Below, piece after piece: positions 33,144 to 42,560 of a stretch of 64,000 bases of DNA (position 1 is its first letter; the number at the start of each line of letters is the position of its first letter). A program made the position numbers and the translations under genes. Below the pieces are notes generated by a model that was not told the DNA's origin, ran no database searches, and was given only the letters and a program-made list of their open reading frames with translations. The DNA is from Fodinisporobacter ferrooxydans (GTDB lineage: Bacteria; Bacillota; Bacilli; Tumebacillales; MYW30-H2): positions 1,045,536 to 1,109,535 of the forward strand of contig NZ_CP089291.1 in the NCBI RefSeq assembly GCF_022818495.1, in the 5' to 3' direction.

Positions 33144-33225
33144 CTGCCCTACCCCCAAACATTCATTTTCCTGAGGATTATTATACAATGTTGTGCATAT
33201 ATATTCAATCAAAATATTTTTTCAT

Positions 33226-33714
33226 TCACCTTTCCGCAATTGCTTGTGATTTCAATATATCTTGTGATTTCAAAATATATTGATAATGCAGCGACGGCAG
33301 TTCATCGATTTCCTTTAGCTTGTCTGTTGTGTACCACTCTCTTGCCACGACTTCCTCGTTGACCGCAAAGGGAAGCTCTTTGATTCGTTTACAATGAATA
33401 AATATATCGAACTTAGCCCGGGTCAAGGATTCAATCCCCAAAATATGCAATGGCTCAATGCTGCAGTTCGCTTCCTCAAGCAATTCCCTGCGTATCGTTG
33501 CAAAAGGTGCTTCCCCATATTCCATGTGTCCGCCGGGCAGACGGATCGGCTCATCGTAAGTATGATGCAGCAAAAGGACTTCTCCTTTTTCATTCCATAC
33601 GACTCCGACAACTCCCACGGTATGTTTGGCGGAAAGCAGCCGTACGATGTATTTTGTAAACCGCTTGGGAAGGTTTCGATATACGACGATGCTCAATCGC
33701 TTTAAGACTTTCAT
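33226..33714 (-). CDS. Nudix hydrolase
   Basis: 162 residues from the ATG at 33714 (GGAG upstream). Complete Nudix box GGHMEYGEAPFATIRRELLEE (GX5EX7REUXEE), with the preceding TVGVVGVVWNEKGEVLLLHH strand. An N-terminal extension of about 30 basic residues precedes the fold. The 3' end contains a tandem 18-bp duplication, visible in the protein as ILKSQDILKSQ, which lengthens the C-terminus. Substrate unknown. Confidence 0.88.
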   Translation of the reverse strand: MKVLKRLSIVVYRNLPKRFTKYIVRLLSAKHTVGVVGVVWNEKGEVLLLHHTYDEPIRLPGGHMEYGEAPFATIRRELLEEANCSIEPLHILGIESLTRAKFDIFIHCKRIKELPFAVNEEVVAREWYTTDKLKEIDELPSLHYQYILKSQDILKSQAIAER

Positions 33715-33839
33715 GATTTCTCCATCTGCCATTTTATGATTTTTTATTTTGGATGCTTGCCTGATGCAATATGAACTATCTTATCATACGTTACAAAAGG
33801 ATATTCAAATGTTTTATTTCTTTTGACAGGATGATCCGA

Positions 33840-34628
33840 ATGGCGAACTCAGCGCAAAAACGACCAGAAATGGGGAAATGGCTGCTTTGGAAATTTTTTC
33901 ACTCCGACTCTGCCATCCGCCCGTTTCTCCCACCAACCAAACGCCTTTCCCTCTCTACATGCCGAGAGTTTTTAAACAGATATTCGGCTGTTTACCTGAA
34001 ACCTGCCGGCGGATGGGGAGGTAAAGGAATCATACGCGCTTGGCGTACACAATCCGGCTATGCGTTTATTCGAGAAAAGGGACAGACATATCATTGCAAG
34101 TCGATCGAGGATCTCTATCAAACGATCACACCATTTCTGGCGAATAAAGTTTACATTGTCCAAAAGGCAATCGCCCTCGCCAAATGGAAAGGGCGGCCGT
34201 ATGATATCCGTCTGATGATGCTGCGAAACGGCGAGGGCAAGTGGCAGTACGCAGGAATGCTGGCAAAAGTCGCCGGTGAAAAAAGCATCATCACAAATAT
34301 TGCTCGCGGACGCGGCTTTGTTTTGGATGTCGACTCCGCATTTCGGCATTCATTCGGATGGAATCAGGAGCAGATTCTCCGCATGAAACAAAACATGACC
34401 GAATTGGGATATGCCACTTGCAAACGCTTTGATGCGTATAAATACTATTGGAACATTGGACTCGATCTGGCCATCGATCAGAAAGGGAAATTGTGGATCA
34501 TCGAAGAAAATACAGGTCCTGCCCTTTTCTTATTTGCAAAATTAAAAGATCAAAAAGCGTATCAAGCGATTCGAACGATCATTGCTGGAAGACGGAAAAA
34601 TCGAAAAAAATTAACGGATAAAAAATAA
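33840..34628 (+). CDS. YheC/YheD-family ATP-grasp protein (endospore coat-associated)
   Basis: Plus-strand gene among minus-strand ones. The core is of the YheC/YheD type: YLKPAGGWGGKGIIRA, YDIRLMMLRNGEGKWQYAGMLAKVAG, and WNIGLDLAIDQKGKLWIIEENTGP, which is the ATP-grasp metal-binding end. YheC/D proteins are coat-associated in B. subtilis spores. The start is uncertain: ATGs at 33831 and 33840 follow AGG-type sites, while the frame opens at 33771 without a ribosome binding site. The C-terminus is strongly basic (GRRKNRKKLTDKK). Shorter than typical YheC (about 350-400), mainly at the N-terminus. Confidence 0.8.
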   Translation: MANSAQKRPEMGKWLLWKFFHSDSAIRPFLPPTKRLSLSTCREFLNRYSAVYLKPAGGWGGKGIIRAWRTQSGYAFIREKGQTYHCKSIEDLYQTITPFLANKVYIVQKAIALAKWKGRPYDIRLMMLRNGEGKWQYAGMLAKVAGEKSIITNIARGRGFVLDVDSAFRHSFGWNQEQILRMKQNMTELGYATCKRFDAYKYYWNIGLDLAIDQKGKLWIIEENTGPALFLFAKLKDQKAYQAIRTIIAGRRKNRKKLTDKK

Positions 34629-34700
34629 ACGGTCATAAGAAATCTCAGCTCATCTCAATGCTGCCTTTCTCTTTTAATGAGAAAAGGATTGTCCTATTTT

Positions 34701-35108
34701 CTACTCGTTTGTTTCATTTGCCACAAGATGCCGTTGCAAATGTTCGCGAAGCTCGTTTGGGATGGGCTTGCTTTTTTGTTCTGAAAAATCATAATGTACC
34801 ATTACTGCGGTGCCTTTTGCGACTACTTGTCCCTTTTGAATCGCTTCATGATACACAACAAAGCTGGAATTCCCAATCTTTTGAATACCTGTTCGAATCT
34901 CAACCTCATATTCCATATAAATTTGTGCGATATAGTCCACATTTATATTGGCGACAATCAATTTCCATTGAGTTGTATCCAAATCCGGAACAAAAATTTT
35001 GAAAATCTCTACACGTCCTGCCTCAAACCATATGGGAACCACGGTATTATTGATATGGCCGAGGGCGTCCGTTTCGGAGAATCGGGGCATTAGCTGAATG
35101 CTGAACAT
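34701..35108 (-). CDS. Acyl-CoA thioesterase, 4HBT hotdog family
   Basis: 135 residues, single hotdog domain. Catalytic region RFSETDALGHINNTVVPIWFEAGR has the aspartate and His-Asn pair of 4-hydroxybenzoyl-CoA/YbgC-type thioesterases. Later strands VEIRTGIQKIGNSSFVVYHEA and GTAVMVHYDF fit the fold. Stand-alone, with AAAGGATG about 12 bases upstream. Likely a cytoplasmic acyl-CoA thioesterase; the acyl group is unknown. Confidence 0.88.
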   Translation of the reverse strand: MFSIQLMPRFSETDALGHINNTVVPIWFEAGRVEIFKIFVPDLDTTQWKLIVANINVDYIAQIYMEYEVEIRTGIQKIGNSSFVVYHEAIQKGQVVAKGTAVMVHYDFSEQKSKPIPNELREHLQRHLVANETNE

Positions 35109-35691
35109 AAAAAGCTTTCATCCTTTCTGTTGCAATGATTCTGACTACATAGTTTTTTGCTATTCGGAAACCAATATAAATTCTGAAACCCATATAAAAC
35201 CGAATCCGTGACAAAAATTACCGAGTGCAGGGGATGGCACGAGTACACATGCAGTCGCTCAAACAGCGCCGATCGCCTTGCTTTGATTAAGATTGCAAAA
35301 GATGCGTTTTTTGTTTTATTAGTTTGTTCCATTTATTAAATTTATTATTTCATTTATACATATTGTTTTTATTTTTAATTTATTTTTTATTTTTTAATAT
35401 ATTCTATTATATTAAAAATATAAATTTATTTGATATATTATAATATTCTTAAATTCATTTCATTGCAATAATTTCCTATATAGAACTTTACTCATTTCAG
35501 ATGTCTAAAACAAGTAAAAATTTGCGAGATATACCCGTGACTGCTTATATCGACAAAACTCGTCAAAATGCTATCTGATTTTCTCTTTTATGCGTTTTAG
35601 GTCTTTTATGTTTCGACAATTGTTTTAACAAGGTGTTTTCTTTTTCGAAAAGAGGAAGGAAGCAGTCTGCAAATATTTTTTAGCGTACAAA
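35109..35691. other. Intergenic region with an extreme A/T stretch
   Basis: About 580 bases. 35330-35480 is almost entirely A and T with many T-tracts and TATATTA runs, while 35215-35285 is of normal composition. No credible gene: the minus-strand frame 35090-35332 has no ribosome binding site and overlaps the thioesterase start. Confidence 0.5.
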
Positions 35692-36189
35692 TTAATGGTT
35701 TGCCAGGTAATGCTCAGTGCAATGATCCGTGATTTCATGAAACTGTAATTGTAACAACATGCGACTGTTTTCCCCACCGAATTTCATTTGATACTCGACG
35801 TTTAATTTACCTGATTGGAGGTTCTCTTCAAAGTGAAATTGCAGTTGTTCTGTTTTGATCGTCAAATCAAACGTTCCAAAAGGTGTTTGGTAGGACGTAT
35901 GCGAAACCGTTCCTCGTTTCCATACATACCGCATTTGTGTACCGCCAAAGCGGATGACTGTTACTTCATTAAGAAGCGGATCGATTTTTAATGTAGTTTT
36001 GCTGGATTCCAAGCCGCTTTGATTCGTTTCTTCATACGTGACAAAGATCGCAGTGCCCTTTTTGTATAAAATTCCTTGTGTGGTTGTTTCATAATATGCG
36101 GGCATTTCACCACGTTTGATTTGTTTGGTATGCAATTGAAGTTTGACAGATTTTTTAAACGATTGTTCTTGTATGTTTGTATCGGTCAT
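35692..36189 (-). CDS. ywiB: YwiB-family protein (DUF1934)
   Basis: 165 residues, calycin-like beta-barrel family DUF1934. Typical features: SVKLQLHTKQIKRGEMPAYYETTTQGILYKKG, FVTYEET, VIRFG, and the late segment GTFDLTIKTEQLQF. In B. subtilis ywiB lies near argS; here it lies downstream of speE-speB. Biochemical role unknown. GGAGCG ribosome binding site 6 bases before the ATG. Confidence 0.88.
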   Translation of the reverse strand: MTDTNIQEQSFKKSVKLQLHTKQIKRGEMPAYYETTTQGILYKKGTAIFVTYEETNQSGLESSKTTLKIDPLLNEVTVIRFGGTQMRYVWKRGTVSHTSYQTPFGTFDLTIKTEQLQFHFEENLQSGKLNVEYQMKFGGENSRMLLQLQFHEITDHCTEHYLANH

Positions 36190-36220
36190 TGTATTCGCTC
36201 CATCAATGGATGTAAAATGC

Positions 36221-36248
36221 AGAAAAAGGAGGAAACGATTCCTCCTTT
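36221..36248 (-). terminator. Terminator of the speE-speB operon
   Basis: Perfect 10-bp stem AAAGGAGGAA/TTCCTCCTTT with a 4-base loop, then TTTTTCT on the minus strand. MITE copy D sits between the speB stop and this hairpin. Confidence 0.8.
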
Positions 36249-36286
36249 GCTCATATTTACCCTTTATCCTTTTCTTTATCTTTTAG

Positions 36287-36338
36287 AGGATGTTCAAAAA
36301 GTAGCCAAAATCCCTTAACCACTTTTTAAACACGCACT
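36287..36338 (+). mobile_element. MITE-like element, copy D (52 bp, deleted)
   Basis: Left end GAGGATGTTCAAAAAGTAG and right end CCACTTTTTAAACACGCAC joined almost directly. The flanks (TTTTA, TTACT) are not an exact duplication, so this copy is older or damaged. It begins 5 bases from the speB stop codon. Confidence 0.75.
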
Positions 36339-36343
36339 TACTT

Positions 36344-37216
36344 TTATCGAATAAACGACAACAAGGCTTCCCGAATGATTTTTGAAGCCAGGATCTGTGT
36401 TTGTTCTGTCGGGTCTAAAACAGGCGCGACTTCCACCAGATCAAACCCGACAACATTCAGTTGCTTCATCAAATGCACAGCTTGCAATACTTCAGCCGAT
36501 GTGATCCCGCCAGCTTCCGCAGTTCCCGTACCCGGTGCAAAAGCCGGGTCTACCACATCAATATCGATTGTTACATACACAGGTCGGCCTTTTAATTCTT
36601 CGATTCGCTGCTTTAAAGGTTCTAAAACAGTAAACGGGTGAAAATTGGTGTTCTCCTTCGCAAACATGAATTCTTCACGCATTCCGGATCGAATCCCGAA
36701 CTGATATACGTTCTTCCCGCCGATCATGTCGACTATTTTCCGAATCACTGCCGCATGGGAGTATGGCTCTCCTTCGTAATGTTCCCGCAAATCGGTGTGT
36801 GCATCCAAATGAACCAATGCAAGGTTAGGATACTTCTCATATACGGCTTGTACCGGTCCCCATGTGACCAAATGCTCCCCACCAAGTCCGATCGGCAATT
36901 TCCCATGCGCCAACAGTTGTTTTACATAATCTCGGATCATCTCTACGCTTCGAGCCGGATTCCCAAAAGGCAAAGGAATATCTCCGGCGTCGAAATACGC
37001 GACCTCTCCCAGTTCCCGATCCAGATAAGGGCTATACTCTTCCAGACCGAGGGACACCTCGCGAATGCGCTTAGGACCCAAGCGTGTTCCCGGTCGAAAG
37101 GACGTGGTCCAATCCATTGGCATGCCATAAATCACTGCCTGCGCTTTTCCATAGTCGCTCGTAGCGCCAATAAATACATTTCCTGAATATGCATCATCAA
37201 ATTTCACTTGTGTCAT
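36344..37216 (-). CDS. speB: Agmatinase
   Basis: Manganese ureohydrolase releasing urea from agmatine to give putrescine. 290 residues. All metal motifs are present: GGEHLVTW, HLDAHTDLRE, and DIDVVDPAFAPGTGTAEAGG. It lies directly behind speE, a gap of one base, so the two steps agmatine to putrescine to spermidine are in one operon. AAGGGATG ribosome binding site inside the speE end. Confidence 0.95.
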   Translation of the reverse strand: MTQVKFDDAYSGNVFIGATSDYGKAQAVIYGMPMDWTTSFRPGTRLGPKRIREVSLGLEEYSPYLDRELGEVAYFDAGDIPLPFGNPARSVEMIRDYVKQLLAHGKLPIGLGGEHLVTWGPVQAVYEKYPNLALVHLDAHTDLREHYEGEPYSHAAVIRKIVDMIGGKNVYQFGIRSGMREEFMFAKENTNFHPFTVLEPLKQRIEELKGRPVYVTIDIDVVDPAFAPGTGTAEAGGITSAEVLQAVHLMKQLNVVGFDLVEVAPVLDPTEQTQILASKIIREALLSFIR

Positions 37217-37217
37217 T

Positions 37218-38048
37218 TCATCCCTTTAATAAATTCTCAACAAATTTCGGCAATTGAAATACAGATTTATGAATGCGCGGACTATAGTATTTGGTTTCAA
37301 AATCCTTCAGTTGCGCTTCATCCACTTCCAACGGATCGTATTTTTTTGACCCCAGTGTGAATGTCCATAATCCGCTTGGATACGTCGGAATAGACGCTGT
37401 ATACAACCGGGCAATCGGATAAATCGTAGAGATATCCTGATATACCCGGCGAATCAAATCCCCGTTCAAGAATGGCGATTCCGTCTGTGCGACAAAAATT
37501 CCGTCTTCTTTCAATGCCTCATAGATGCCTTGATAAAAATCTCTTGCAAAAAGTCCGACTGCAGGGCCTACAGGCTCTGTAGAATCGACAAGAATCACGT
37601 CATATGTATTTTTATTTTCATGAATATGCTTGATCCCGTCGATCACTTGGACATCCACCCGGGGGTCTCCTAAAGCGCAAGCGATTTCCGGCAAATACTG
37701 CTTCGATACTTCAATCACGCGTCCGTCAATTTCTGCGAGGACCGCTTTCTCAACAGACGGATGCTTGATGATTTCACGAATCGCTCCACCGTCGCCGCCG
37801 CCGACAACCAGTACTTTTTTCGGATTGGGATGTGTATGTAATGCAATATGGGAAATCATTTCATGATATACGAACTCATCTTTGATTGTCGTCATCACCA
37901 TGCCGTCCAATACGAGCATGCGTCCCCATTGAAGTGTTTCAATCATGTCAATTTCCTGAAATTCTGAAGTTTCCTTATGTAATGTCTTTGCAATCTTTGC
38001 AGTAATTCCATAATTTTCTGTTTGTTTTTCTGTGTACCACAGTTCCAT
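37218..38048 (-). CDS. speE: Spermidine synthase
   Basis: Aminopropyltransferase: putrescine plus decarboxylated SAM to spermidine. About 276 residues from the ATG at 38048 (GTG 38060 also possible). Signatures are [49 protein letters not shown] (dcSAM site), and [18 protein letters not shown] with the catalytic Asp. Pairs with speB. Confidence 0.96.
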   Translation of the reverse strand: MELWYTEKQTENYGITAKIAKTLHKETSEFQEIDMIETLQWGRMLVLDGMVMTTIKDEFVYHEMISHIALHTHPNPKKVLVVGGGDGGAIREIIKHPSVEKAVLAEIDGRVIEVSKQYLPEIACALGDPRVDVQVIDGIKHIHENKNTYDVILVDSTEPVGPAVGLFARDFYQGIYEALKEDGIFVAQTESPFLNGDLIRRVYQDISTIYPIARLYTASIPTYPSGLWTFTLGSKKYDPLEVDEAQLKDFETKYYSPRIHKSVFQLPKFVENLLKG

Positions 38049-38263
38049 TCCTATCATCACCTTTCAATCAATTCGACTCGTATTATACCAAATTCACTCA
38101 GAAAATAAACGATTCTTTTTGTTTAATCTCCACAAGGGATTCCCATACTGATTACTACCATTCGTATTTTTGCCAGAATTTTTTTGCATGAATAAAAAAT
38201 TCAAGAAAAATGTAAAAAAACTGCAAAATCCAAAATGTTGAATTATTAAAGAAGGGAATTTGT

Positions 38264-40363
38264 ATGAATAAACAGACATATACTCCCGATACGTATCATC
38301 CTGTTCAACAGAATCCGCCAAGTGATCGGAAACCGATACTGCTGCGTATTATTCTGGCATGTTTGATCGGCATTGTATGTGCAGGAGTTACGTGCTTTTT
38401 GTATTTGCGATATGCACCTTTGCCTCCAAATGCGATTATTGATACGTCAAAAGTATATAGTGCCGATGGCACCATTCTTACCGATTATGTAAGCGGCGGA
38501 AGTCGGGTCAAAGTTCCATTAAACAAAATTCCGAAGAGTCTGCAAGAAGCTACGCTTGCAGTAGAGGATGCTCATTTTTACGATCATGGCGCTTTAAACT
38601 GGCGAAGCATTGCCAGGGCTATTTGGGTGAATCTCAAACACGGGGAAGTGGAACAAGGCGGCTCGACCATTACCCAACAGCTGGCACGTAATCTTTACTT
38701 AACACAAGCTCGCACATGGTCAAGAAAAATTCGGGAAGCGATTCTCTCATTGCAATTGGAAATGCATTATTCCAAAAATAGCATCCTTGATCAGTATCTA
38801 AATGTCATTTATTACGGAAATGGAGCAAAGGGCGTAGAATCTGCAGCGGAATTTTATTTTGGCAAGCCAGTCGAGTCACTGGATCTCGCAGAGTCGGCCA
38901 TGATTGCCGGCATTCCCAATGGTCCTGCCATTTACGCACCTTTCACATTGGATCATGGCAAACGGGATTTTTCCAACTATTCCAATGCAAAATTGCGCCA
39001 AAAAACCGTTTTGGAAGCCATGTTTCATCAACATCTCATCACATTGGCACAGGAACAGCAGGCTTATCAGGAACCATTGAATTTTTCAAAAGCAAAACAA
39101 CCGGAAAGTTTGGCGCCTTATTTTACCGATTATGTCAAAACAACTTTACAGACGAACTATGGCTTTAGCAAAGATGACCTGTATCGCGGAGGTCTCAATA
39201 TCCATTCTACGATCGATGTAGCATTACAAAAAGCGGCAGAAAGAGCGATTGCAAATCACATACCGGCCGGCAGTCATCTGCAGGTCGCTCTCGTTGCCAT
39301 GGATCCGCAAAATGGCGATATAAAAGCGATGGTCGGGGGTACAAATTATCGCCAAAGTGCCTATAACCGCGTATTGGCGCCGAGGGAGCCCGGATCTTCT
39401 TTTAAGCCGGTTTTGTATTTGACCGCGCTACAAAATGGATTTACTCCGGCTACCCGCATCAATAGTGAACCGACCACATTTCTTTATGGTACACATGATC
39501 AAACATACGAAGTCCATAATTTTGCAAATATTTATCAACATCATCCAATTGATATGCGGGAAGCAATTGCCCGCTCCGATAACGTATATGCAGTTGCTAC
39601 AGGACTTGATACCGGGTTAAACAAAGTCATCGAGACGGCAAAGGCGTTAGGAATCGATACAAATCTGAAATCAGATCCGATGAAACCTTATCCCTCTTTG
39701 GCGCTTGGGGTGTTTCCCGTATCCCCGTTAGAAATGGCGCGCGCATATAGTGTGCTTGCTAACGGGGGCGAACTTGTGCAGCCGCGAGCGTTTACAGAAA
39801 TTGATAATGCATATGGAAGCCAAGTGATCAAGCAAGAGGTGCAGAAACAGCAGGTAGAAGATCCGCGCTATACGTTTATTCTTACAGATTTAATGAAAAG
39901 TGTATTTGAGCAAGACGGAACAGCCGCCCGCATTGCCAGCGAGATTACACAGCCTGCTGCCGGCAAAACGGGAACCACCGATACAGATGCCTGGATGATC
40001 GGTTATACACCGGATCTTGTGACTGTGGTATGGGTTGGATATGATAAGAATCATTTATTGTCTGCTACAGAATCCCATTTGGCTGCACCCATTTGGGCAG
40101 ACTTTATGCATGCGTATGAACAAACGACGACTCCAAAAGAGTTTGCAATACCGACAGGAGTCACACGTGTGCAGATCGACCCACAAAGCGGGCAATTGGC
40201 TACAAATGCTTGTCCGATCAAAGAATGGGATTATTTTCTCGACAATGAAGCGCCAAAGGAAACTTGCACGCTTCACCCGGCACAACCACAACAGAATCCA
40301 TCAAACCATTCGAAGCATAATTCCTGGTTGGATTCCCTTTGGAATTGGGTTACGGGGAACTAG
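38264..40363 (+). CDS. Class A penicillin-binding protein (PBP1A/2D type)
   Basis: Bifunctional peptidoglycan polymerase and crosslinker. 699 residues. Cytoplasmic tail about 1-25, one membrane helix 26-48, then the GT51 domain with catalytic Glu101 in VEDAHFYDHGALNW and QGGSTITQQLARN (131-143). The transpeptidase domain has active-site Ser378 in EPGSSFKP, SDN in ARSDNVYAV and KTG in AAGKTGTTDTDAW. Short tail with Gln/Pro/His-rich linker and an amphipathic end. In B. subtilis pbpG, a sporulation PBP, is also next to speE-speB, so this may be its counterpart. Confidence 0.94.
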   Translation: MNKQTYTPDTYHPVQQNPPSDRKPILLRIILACLIGIVCAGVTCFLYLRYAPLPPNAIIDTSKVYSADGTILTDYVSGGSRVKVPLNKIPKSLQEATLAVEDAHFYDHGALNWRSIARAIWVNLKHGEVEQGGSTITQQLARNLYLTQARTWSRKIREAILSLQLEMHYSKNSILDQYLNVIYYGNGAKGVESAAEFYFGKPVESLDLAESAMIAGIPNGPAIYAPFTLDHGKRDFSNYSNAKLRQKTVLEAMFHQHLITLAQEQQAYQEPLNFSKAKQPESLAPYFTDYVKTTLQTNYGFSKDDLYRGGLNIHSTIDVALQKAAERAIANHIPAGSHLQVALVAMDPQNGDIKAMVGGTNYRQSAYNRVLAPREPGSSFKPVLYLTALQNGFTPATRINSEPTTFLYGTHDQTYEVHNFANIYQHHPIDMREAIARSDNVYAVATGLDTGLNKVIETAKALGIDTNLKSDPMKPYPSLALGVFPVSPLEMARAYSVLANGGELVQPRAFTEIDNAYGSQVIKQEVQKQQVEDPRYTFILTDLMKSVFEQDGTAARIASEITQPAAGKTGTTDTDAWMIGYTPDLVTVVWVGYDKNHLLSATESHLAAPIWADFMHAYEQTTTPKEFAIPTGVTRVQIDPQSGQLATNACPIKEWDYFLDNEAPKETCTLHPAQPQQNPSNHSKHNSWLDSLWNWVTGN

Positions 40364-40397
40364 ATCAAGTCTTATCCCATCTTCCATATACATTTGC

Positions 40398-40439
40398 TGC
40401 CCCCGAATGTGTTGCGTAACCCGCACACATTCGGGGGCA
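40398..40439 (+). terminator. 15-bp hairpin after the PBP gene
   Basis: TGCCCCCGAATGTGT pairs perfectly with ACACATTCGGGGGCA around a 12-base loop. There is no T-run on either side, so it may be a processing or Rho-stalled structure and not a classical terminator. Confidence 0.5.
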
Positions 40440-40540
40440 AAACCATTCACCCATTTTCCCTTTGTTCATACACTGAAATCGAGAAGAGTTGTCACGGTTT
40501 TTGTGAGAACAACTTTGGCATAAATAGGAGGTCGCCGAAA

Positions 40541-41143
40541 ATGGAAGCCAATGCGCACACCCGGCGGGATGTAAGCTATCGTTTGCAAAAACTTGAGCGA
40601 AAACTCAAAACTCTGGATCCCACGCAACCGACCTACTCATTGGAACGGGAGCTTTTACAAAAGGAAATAAAATTAATGAAGGGTGAACTGCCTGTTGTAC
40701 CCAATTCAAACACAAATCGCAATACGACTGCTGCCAAAGTATCGAAATCAAGCAATGGGCGATTACAAAACACGAAAAGCCGCAGAAAACAAGCACGCAA
40801 AGGAAATTCAAAAGCTGTCGTTCCAATCATCCCCAAAAGCCAAGTTACACAAATACTTTCCAAAGATCCTGTCTCAGCCATCACCAATATTCGCACATTC
40901 TGCAAACAATGCCTGCGTTACATTCAACAAGCCGATAAAATGATCGATACTCTATTTGTTACGACAAATTCCTTAAACCAATCTGGTGTACTGCAAAAAC
41001 TCATCAAAGAAAAAGGGAAAAATTTGAATACAGAAGACCTTACGAATATTTTAATGGCATTGATGAACTCACCGGCCGGCAGTGATTTTTTGAAGAAAGC
41101 CGGAGATAATAATCAAGAACAACCGCCGCAACAAGCCACGTGA
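40541..41143 (+). CDS. Basic helical protein of unknown function (200 residues)
   Basis: Starts at the ATG at 40541 behind a strong AGGAGG; the longer frame to 40394 is not supported. Three zones: an N-terminal charged helix likely to form a coiled coil (YRLQKLERKLKTLDPTQP), a very basic Ser/Asn/Lys/Arg linker (about 55-90), and a C-terminal helical domain (ISNIRTFC-like start at VSAITNIRTFCKQCLRYIQQ, ending SPAGSDFLKKAG) with two cysteines, followed by a Gln/Pro tail. Not recognised. It converges with the SpoVIF-domain gene and shares its terminator, in a spore-gene-rich zone, so a spore role is possible. Confidence 0.75.
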   Translation: MEANAHTRRDVSYRLQKLERKLKTLDPTQPTYSLERELLQKEIKLMKGELPVVPNSNTNRNTTAAKVSKSSNGRLQNTKSRRKQARKGNSKAVVPIIPKSQVTQILSKDPVSAITNIRTFCKQCLRYIQQADKMIDTLFVTTNSLNQSGVLQKLIKEKGKNLNTEDLTNILMALMNSPAGSDFLKKAGDNNQEQPPQQAT

Positions 41144-41155
41144 AGGAAATATAAG

Positions 41156-41190
41156 AACACCCTCCAGTTTTTGACTAGAGGGTGTTTTCT
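41156..41190 (+). terminator. Terminator between convergent genes
   Basis: AACACCCTC/GAGGGTGTT with a 13-base loop followed by TTCTTGATTT on the plus strand. Confidence 0.75.
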
Positions 41191-41202
41191 TGATTTGAGT
41201 GA

Positions 41203-41649
41203 TTATTCGTTTGGTTTCACAAACTTTTTCATTTCTTTTAGCAAACTGTCATCTGCGACGCCTTTGCCGTATTTTTTAACCAAGGATTCCACATTTGCAT
41301 CCGGACCGTTTGCACCCGAGTTTTTCGTCGCATCTGTAAATGCGTTCATAAAAGCGTTCAAGCGTTCTTCGCTGACTGGCAAATTTAATTGTTGCGCAAA
41401 ACGTTTTGCCATATTGCGAACGGTCTCCGGATCTTTCCAATCCTCCTGATTCGTATTTTTCACTTTATTCAACATTTCCAATAATCCGCCTTTATTGACG
41501 CCTTTAAGATTTTGCTTGAGTACGTCAACACTATTCATTTGCGGCTGTTTTTGAGTTTGGTTGGCCCCTTGAGCGGCAGCATTCACACTAGTTGCTTTGC
41601 TTTGTTTATTTGTTGATGTTGCTTTTTTTCTGATCGGCTTTTTTGGCAC
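41203..41649 (-). CDS. SpoVIF-domain protein (stage VI sporulation protein F-like)
   Basis: About 148 residues starting at a GTG at 41649 (GGGAGGG 7 bases upstream); the frame extends further back without good support. A basic, Gln/Asn/Thr-rich N-terminal 45 residues is followed by a stretch similar to SpoVIF/YjcC: LLEMLNKVKNTNQEDWKDP, then ETVRNMAKRFAQQLNLPVSEE. SpoVIF in B. subtilis is needed for coat assembly with GerE. Here the domain carries an extra N-terminal tail and a longer C-terminus (GKGVADDSLLKEMKKFVKPNE), so the role may differ. Confidence 0.72.
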   Translation of the reverse strand: MPKKPIRKKATSTNKQSKATSVNAAAQGANQTQKQPQMNSVDVLKQNLKGVNKGGLLEMLNKVKNTNQEDWKDPETVRNMAKRFAQQLNLPVSEERLNAFMNAFTDATKNSGANGPDANVESLVKKYGKGVADDSLLKEMKKFVKPNE

Positions 41650-41762
41650 AATTTGTCCCTCCCGTTCATTCATATGTCCCGCCATCCATTCACATATGTG
41701 AACTTTGCAGGAGTTTCTATTTATCATATGGTAGGAGGGATTCATTTGCCCGAGATAAATGC

Positions 41763-42101
41763 CTATTTTTGTTCGTTTGAGCTGCGCCGGATCATCTGTC
41801 CCAAGCGGCCGATCGGTATCGCTATCTGTTCCTTCGAGGAAACAAAATTTCCCCAGGCCATGATGCCGTGTAAATGATCGACACAAAAATCTTCCTCTTG
41901 TCCTTCGACACGATACTCGCCATGAATGACAATGGTTTTCGGATCGACCAGATACGACTTTGCCAAATAAAATTTTTGCTCCAATACTTGCAATTCAGAC
42001 TCTGACAATAAGCCTGACTGGTGCTTTTTCATACCCTCTTCCCGCAATCGCTGCATTTCCAGTTGTATCTCTTCACGCGTCATTTCACTATATCGTTTCA
42101 T
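41763..42101 (-). CDS. YfhH-family protein (DUF1811)
   Basis: About 112 residues from the ATG at 42101. Family pattern RYSEMTREEIQLEMQRLREE, then YLAKSYLVDPKTI, a beta-rich second half HGEYRVEGQEEDFCVDHLHGIMAWG, and AIPIGRL. Structures of this family show a small barrel plus helical hairpin. Function unknown. Lies between the toprim gene and the SpoVIF-like gene. Confidence 0.82.
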   Translation of the reverse strand: MKRYSEMTREEIQLEMQRLREEGMKKHQSGLLSESELQVLEQKFYLAKSYLVDPKTIVIHGEYRVEGQEEDFCVDHLHGIMAWGNFVSSKEQIAIPIGRLGQMIRRSSNEQK

Positions 42102-42171
42102 TCGATTCACCATCCAAAAGATAAGATCCACTCAATACAGTATGATATATCGAGTGGATCAAGAAAAACAG

Positions 42172-42531
42172 TCAGAATTCTGTCATCTCTCCTGACAAAT
42201 ATTCTTCATGGACTACAAAATGCGCTTTCCATAAAATTTCTGCAAGATAGGACAAAGGTGTCTTGGCAACTTCCCGATATACACGCCTTGTATACAAATG
42301 GCGGGCGTTCGGCAATTCCTGTTTTAATCGGCTTCGCAGGGCATTACCGGAATCATCGGCATCAACAAAAATATACACATCCTCATCGTGCAGCGGGACA
42401 ATCAACTGTTCAATTTTTTCTTCACTTAAAGTACCGAAAGTGCAAATAAAGCAAACTGGCTCATCAATAATCTTTTGCAAGCGTTCTTTATCCGTCTTTC
42501 CTTCAACTATCAGTACTTTTGAGTCGATCAT
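42172..42531 (-). CDS. Stand-alone toprim-domain protein (YusF/RNase M5-like)
   Basis: 119 residues, essentially one toprim fold: VLIVEGKTDKERLQKII with the catalytic Glu, and VYIFVDADDSGNALR with the DxD metal pair. The C-terminal half is short, unlike RNase M5, which has an added domain, so I favour the small YusF-like group of unknown substrate. 30 bases downstream of the rhodanese gene. Confidence 0.85.
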   Translation of the reverse strand: MIDSKVLIVEGKTDKERLQKIIDEPVCFICTFGTLSEEKIEQLIVPLHDEDVYIFVDADDSGNALRSRLKQELPNARHLYTRRVYREVAKTPLSYLAEILWKAHFVVHEEYLSGEMTEF

Positions 42532-42560
42532 GTGGAGTTAATCATCCCTTTACTATGCGT

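Noticed and set aside
35090-35332. Minus-strand frame of 80 codons in the A/T-rich intergenic region
   Set aside because: No ribosome binding site, overlaps the thioesterase start, no recognisable features.
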